DNA of 64,000 nucleotides from Capsicum annuum (lineage: Eukaryota; Streptophyta; Magnoliopsida; Solanales; Solanaceae), in assembly GCF_002878395.1 (NCBI RefSeq), contig NC_061120.1, forward strand, positions 114,548,407 through 114,612,406, given 5' to 3'. The position numbers and the translations under genes are program-made. The notes under the pieces are model-generated. The model worked only from the letters and a program-made list of their open reading frames with translations. It searched no databases and was not told the origin of the DNA. Below, piece after piece: positions 58,986-64,000 of the stretch; position 1 is the first letter of the stretch, and every line of letters begins with the position of its first letter.

Positions 58986-61258
58986 GAAACACCCTAGGTT
59001 TAGGGACCTTGGAATTTTTTTGGATTTATACATTTTGGATAACATACAACTAAAGGGTACTAGTCATATAATGGTGTACGAGTGGTATACCTTGGTCGTA
59101 TCTTGACCAGTGTTGGTTGGTGGGAAGTATTGGTTTTTGGAAATAGTGTGCCCTGTGGTGTATTAGTAGTATGGTTGGATATGGGACATTTGGTTTTGGT
59201 TTCTCCTTCACTATGAGACTTAGTAAAATGACTTGGTTTTAAGTACAAATGGATCACTATGAACCGTAAGCCAAGTTACAAGTCATACCATGTACTCGTA
59301 TAGTGGGCAGTGTTCATGCCTCTTGTTATTCTTTTTTCCATGGGTATGGGTCAAGGGTACTAGTCATATGCTAGGGAACAACTTGGTATAGGTAAAATCA
59401 TATGTTGGACACTATTGGGTAAAATAAGGAGAGCTAGGGTATAAGTTGTGGGTACCACTCGTATTGGAGGGTATGACTGGTATGTTCTAGTCGTACCCTA
59501 TCATGGGATTTTTATGAAGTTAAAGTAAGGGCAATGTGGACATTTCTCCACTTAACCTGTTAAGGCCCTATGACTTCTCAACCAATTGGTAGGTCATTTA
59601 CCCTAATATTCTATCATTAAACAGTTATAAAACTCTCTTAAACACTCTACAATCCTCTCTAACTCTTTCGATTAATGGGAGGTTTCGTTTTAACTAAGGT
59701 GATCAATTTACGGCTTGATTGGGTGATTTTTGTCCACCATATTCATTATCTAAGGCAAGATACTTTTCCGTTATTGTTAGTTCCAACAAATGGCATGATT
59801 TATTCAATGTTGTCATGGCATGATTATTTTATGATTTTGGTATTGTCAAATATATGTTGAGGTTTTGGTATCAAAAGCTTGGTTATGGTTTCCTATCTTT
59901 TAATTATGTTTTTACGTTATTTAAAGGTTGTTTGGATTATTGGTTGTATAGGAATGGTTAATTTGTAATTGGAATTAGTTTTGGGAACACTATGCCCCAA
60001 ACATGTTTGATGAGATGCCGATGATAATGCCATTACTATATTATTGGACCTTTCATGGAACTATTGCATGGTATGGTTTTGTAATGGAACCCAAAATGGT
60101 GTAATTGGTTTAAATAATCTTGAATGGTTTAATGGTAAGGATTGGTGGACATGGGTATGGTTAAATAAACATCCTAGTATGGTACAGGGGAATCCCCAAA
60201 GTAAACATGTTAATGAACAACTTATGGAGTAAATGGGATTACCCCAAGCAAACTTAATAATGGTACACTTGAGGGTACATAGGAACTCTCCAAGGTAACT
60301 TGATAATGTAATCTATAAGTACATAGGAATCCATCTACCGAAAAAGAATGGCTAAAGACATTCTTTGGAAACTATTGTCTGTGCGATGAGACCACTACTC
60401 ATATACTTGGTTAATAATAATGGAATAATTGTTTGATTGATTGGAAATAGTTTTAATTAGGAAATAATGGCGGGGTGTGATAGCTAACCATGTAGGTGCG
60501 AGTCTTATGGATGGACACTGAAAACTCATGTTTGCCAACTAAAGGGGTTAGTCATAGTTACCATATATGATACTATGAGGTAGATGGGAATCCTCTAAGT
60601 AAACTGTACATAGTATCTTAGAAAGTGAAGGGTCCTTCAAAATCCCCTATTCTAATGGTATCTCCAGTTCGAGCGGCTACACGTATCGAGGCCCTTTCAA
60701 GGAGTTACACTGCACCCATATAGCCCTGGGTGCTTCTAGAACGGTTAAGCTAAACATACCTAGGTTAATGATTTGTAATGCATTCTAATTATGCTTCAAT
60801 TTCCCAATATGGTTTTATATTTATATGTATAGTTTTAATGCATATGGTTGGTTTACTTAGTTTTATTAGATTGCAATATTTATCCTTATCTAGATTACTT
60901 ACTACCATTCACTCGATAAACCATCCTTGGGCGACCGTATCCCCTCGTGTACAGGAACTGTCCATTATACTTCTGTTGCTTAGTGATCGGATTTTGGGAA
61001 TCGCTCTGTTGGATTAAAGTGGTGAGCTTCCATACTATTGAAGGCTCCATTTCATGTTCCTGGATGTTTTTATATAATTTTGATAGCTTATGGATATTTA
61101 TTTGGCTATGATTGGGGGTATGTCCCTTCCGGATATTGGTTTTCCCTTGGATAGCGGCTTTTATGGAACTACTATAGGTTGGTATGGGCGGGATCGTTAT
61201 TGGTGTGAGCTTGAGTATTGGCATTGGTATTGGGGTTGATACCATTGGACTAAAAAGC
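58986..61258 (+). repeat. G6 3' LTR, end deleted
   Basis: Collinear with 51351-53600 up to the shared 'accattggactaaa'. Beyond it, the left copy runs on for ~310 bp while this copy passes into G5 integrase sequence. ORFs here (59675-61395) are LTR artefacts. Confidence 0.85.
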
Positions 61259-61566
61259 AAGGTTTTTAGACAAAGGTAACCCATAGTATGGCTTTCGACC
61301 CACATATGGATAGGAAAGCAGAAAGGACCATTCGGGCATTGGAAGCTATGCTTTGAGCATGTGTATTTGATTTTAGTGGTATTTGGGTTTATCAATTACC
61401 TATCCTACAGTATGCATATAACAACAGTTATCACTTTAGCATTGGTATGGCTGAGTTTGAGGACTTATATAGTTGGAGGTGTAGGTCTCCTATTAGGTTG
61501 TTTGAGGTTTGTGAAAATAAGTTATTTGGACATAATTTGGTTCACCAAGTTAAAGAGAAGTTAAAG
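61259..61566 (+). pseudogene. G5 integrase fragment
   Basis: Reads MAFDPHMDRKAERTIRALEA (catalytic Glu region), a stop, then YAYNNSYHFSIGMAEFEDLY and CRSPIRLFEVCE with LVHQVKEKLK. It is the post-catalytic part of a gypsy integrase and stops where LTR sequence begins (gtcattgggtgc). Both ends are rearrangement junctions. Confidence 0.8.
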
Positions 61567-63519
61567 AGTCATTGGGTGCAAATCATACAATGTCCAGTGT
61601 TTAACCCAAATGGGGTCTATGTTGACGACGACTAAACCCTGCGAGTCATAAGGTCCTATTACAAGTCTTACCAATTGAGTAATAGATTCAATAGCATTTG
61701 GGTTCCTTGGAAATTATCTTGGCTATGACTCATAGTACCTAGTCGCATTTAGTCTCTTTGAGTCATATAGTGACATATAATCACTGACTACTAAATTTTA
61801 ATTTTTAAATTGAGGGCACTTTGGACAATTACCTTCTCAACCAATTACAACACCATGTTCATAAAGCATTTAAGGAGGTTAATTTTCATTCATAACATAA
61901 TCAAATACTTCCAATACACACTCAACTCTCTCAAGTAAACATACTTAGGGTTTCCAAGAAGTAGGTCACCCAAGAGATCAAGAGTGGAATTCTCTCCATA
62001 AACTTGGATATTTCAAGCATGTTACTCTTCCTTAATTTCAAACTCGCTAAAAGCATATGTTTTAAAGTGTTGTTTATGTGGTATTTATGTTAGTTTTGAA
62101 AACATAGTTGAGGTTCTTGAATAATTTTTATTTATGTGATGTTTCATGTTTGTTCCTACATGGATTACATTTGAATGTTGGTTTTGAAATCAATTTGATG
62201 CATGGATATGGTGAATAAACTAACATATTGTGATTACCCAAAACTTATGACTTTTGAAGTGGTTCTAACCTCATCTCCATATTGTGTAATTGGTTTTTTA
62301 ATATGTAAGTATACATATTGAACTACTCTTGTAATATTTCCAAATATGAAAAACTAATGAAGCATAATGATTTTTAAATTGAACCAAGGATTTGTGAATT
62401 CCCCTAAGTGATGATAATTTTTGGCATGATTGTTGTTAACATGCAAGTGCAGTTGGTCTGACGATACGAACAATGTATGCCTAAATATGTGTCATAGTTC
62501 AATGAATGGGAAAGTGCGATAATTATTTTAATTGGGCCTTAATAAGGGACGTGTGGCTGTGTCGTGAAAGTGGAGGTCCGTCGGAGCCAACACTGGAAAC
62601 TGTAACTACCGACACGGGGGTCAAAATGACCAGGTGGTTTGAGTCCTTCTTCTTATTTCAATATCATAAGGAGGTTCATGTCCCCCATATTATAATATAT
62701 GATTAGGTTCTTGTGTAACCTTGATATGGCGGGTGGTTCGAGTCCCCCATAGGGCATATGTATACCCTCTAGTTTGTGCGGCCGCAGACACTAGGGCCCT
62801 ATTAGTTGGTGAAGGGTTAGGCCTATATATCACAGGGTGACTTCCTATGTTATGATGGTTGAGCTACACAATTCGCTTTATGGTTTTCAAAGTTCAAGAT
62901 AAACCTTGTTCCCTATCTCGGCATGTGATATACAGATGTATCTACATCTGATCATGTGCATTGGTTTTTAGTAATTTTAGACTTGATCATGACATTATGT
63001 TATCTATATCCTTTAGTTGTATGCTAGTGTTCACCCCTCTAACTATCTTCGAACACTGTATCCCAAATTAATGCAGCACTAGAGATACTTCAGCTTTTCC
63101 TATGTAGAGTTAGGTGAATCGACTCCATTCATTAGTTCATTTTTCTGAAGTGGTGATGCTACGTTCTCCTAAAGGCATAGACATTTCATCAGTTCTTATA
63201 TTATATTATAACTGAGAGTTTTCATTATCATTACCATTGTCTCGACCAAGACTTAATTTTTATCCTTTTATTAGAAGGCTTTGTTGGATAACTCTGATCT
63301 TAGATGATGTTGGTAGGTTGTTTGGCTGGTTATCGATTATCGGATATTGACATGACTAAAATATCACTAAGATTATTCTTAGCTATCATGTCATATCTTT
63401 AGAATTCCTCCAACGTTAGGGATGTGTTGATATCACTTAGCTAGGTGCAGGGGTTGGTCTCTAGTCCATGTTGGACATGAGATGACCGTCATGACAAAGC
63501 CCACATTTGGGTCATGACA
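61567..63519 (+). repeat. G5 3' LTR, first ~200 bp missing
   Basis: Aligns with the G4 LTR from about 39090 to its end, terminating GGGTCATGACA at 63519, the same end as S1. The LTR start TGTAACTCC and the polypurine tract are absent. Confidence 0.8.
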
Positions 63520-63775
63520 TCATGGCCTTTGGCCCAATATATATTCGTCATAAGTATAGCATCAAATTTATGACCTTAGGACCAATATTACATCTACCAT
63601 AACTATATCATCATAATCAGGGCCATGGGCCCAATATTACATACAAAATATCCATTGTATCATAACCAAGTCCTTAGGGCCAATACAATATCTGGAATAA
63701 CCATAACATTATAATTTTTGCCTTAGGCCAATTATAATATCTTAAATAAACATAACATCATAGAGTATTGATAAA
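63520..63775. repeat. ~50-bp minisatellite at the G5 right edge
   Basis: About five degenerate units with the words catcata..., 'ttagggccaatatta' and 'aataaccataa'. It starts at the base after the LTR end. No ORF. Confidence 0.75.
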
Positions 63776-64000
63776 CCATAACAATCACCAAGTCACAAAG
63801 CCACCTTATACTAGAGATTTATTAGTCTTATCTATGTCTAACATCCTATCATGTGAATATAAGTCTAAAAAGATGACACAAATATTTTCATAGTATAGAC
63901 TAAAGGGGTCTAATGCTAATTCTTGAAATCCATTCTAGAAACCTTCTATACCGAGATATCCTAAGGTATTTACATCTACTTCTAGATAATAAATAAGTTA
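63776..64000. other. No recognisable feature
   Basis: AT-rich sequence to the end of the window with no repeat, ORF or motif I can support. Confidence 0.4.

Larger units (their letters stand above)
51351..61258 (+). mobile_element. G6: Ty3/gypsy (Tekay/Del-like) element inserted in the G5 gag, crippled
   Basis: LTRs at 51351-53913 and 58986-61258, a primer site, gag, protease, reverse transcriptase, RNase H, integrase, a chromodomain-like tail and a purine tract, in that order on the plus strand. The 3' LTR stops about 310 bp short of the full LTR length and passes straight into an integrase fragment of G5. Coding regions have many stops, a 17-G run, and substitutions in the key active sites. 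No target duplication can be tested because the right end is deleted. Confidence 0.85.
49290..63519 (+). mobile_element. G5: gypsy element interrupted by G6 and heavily deleted
   Basis: Parts in plus orientation: truncated 5' LTR (49290-50473), primer site, gag start (50684-51350), then G6, then an integrase scrap (61259-61566) and the 3' LTR (61567-63519). About 3 kb of G5 expected between mid-gag and integrase are missing, as is the inner end of the G6 3' LTR. One deletion across the G6/G5 boundary would explain both. The two LTR remnants and the G4 LTR are one family. Confidence 0.7.

Noticed and set aside
60895..61395. 166-codon minus-strand ORF
   Set aside because: It runs antisense across the G6 LTR and the G5 integrase fragment joined at 61258, so it is a chance reading frame over a rearrangement junction.
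63520..63775. Regularly spaced repeats resembling a CRISPR array
   Set aside because: Units are degenerate with no distinct unique spacers, and the context is a plant genome.

Overview
This window looks like gene-poor, repeat-dense DNA from a flowering plant. Everything I can classify is a transposable element or debris from one, stacked by repeated nested insertion. The family types are long-LTR Ty3/gypsy chromoviruses of the Tekay/Del kind, a Tat/Athila-type element, a copia-type gag element and a SINE 3' half of a kind I associate with Solanaceae. Together they suggest a nightshade-family genome (pepper, tomato or potato relative), probably pericentromeric. The family assignment is inference from remembered sequence style. 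I see no intact host gene, rRNA, tRNA or CRISPR.

Layout: 1-1111 is unclassified DNA with a ~190-bp direct repeat. G1 (1112-11363, minus strand) is a nearly full-length Tekay-like gypsy element with both ~2.6-kb LTRs, primer site, polypurine tract, a 1-mismatch target-site duplication, and a broken gag-PR-RT-RH-IN-chromodomain order. G2 (~12130-16100, plus) is a very decayed gypsy pol. C1 (16612-31594, plus) is a copia-type gag element with 738-bp LTRs, a UBN2-like gag, and a second ORF in place of pol. C1 is split by G3 (20726-29053, minus), another Tekay-like element, flanked by gcctt/gtctt. S1 (32496-34520) is a solo LTR with a perfect agtaa duplication. Two LTR-like blocks, L1 (plus) and L2 (minus), converge at 36677/36748.

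G4 (38891-~41085) is a 5' LTR plus primer site. It is joined to a second copy (41085-42640) of the C1 3' end and its flank. T1 (~42640-49289) is a Tat-type element with LTRs, a decayed tRNA-Asp-type primer site and gag but no pol. G5 is a gypsy element (5' LTR remnant 49290-50473, gag 50684-51350, integrase scrap 61259-61566, 3' LTR 61567-63519). G5 is interrupted by G6 (51351-61258), a gypsy element with all domains recognisable but crippled. The window ends in a ~50-bp minisatellite starting at the G5 LTR end.

Nothing here appears able to encode a complete functional protein: every gag and pol carries stops and frameshifts, many explicable as C-to-T or G-to-A changes typical of methylated, silenced elements. 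The items most worth a second look are the C1 element (gag plus a non-pol second ORF), the duplication of its 3' end together with flanking DNA, and the pol-less Tat element.
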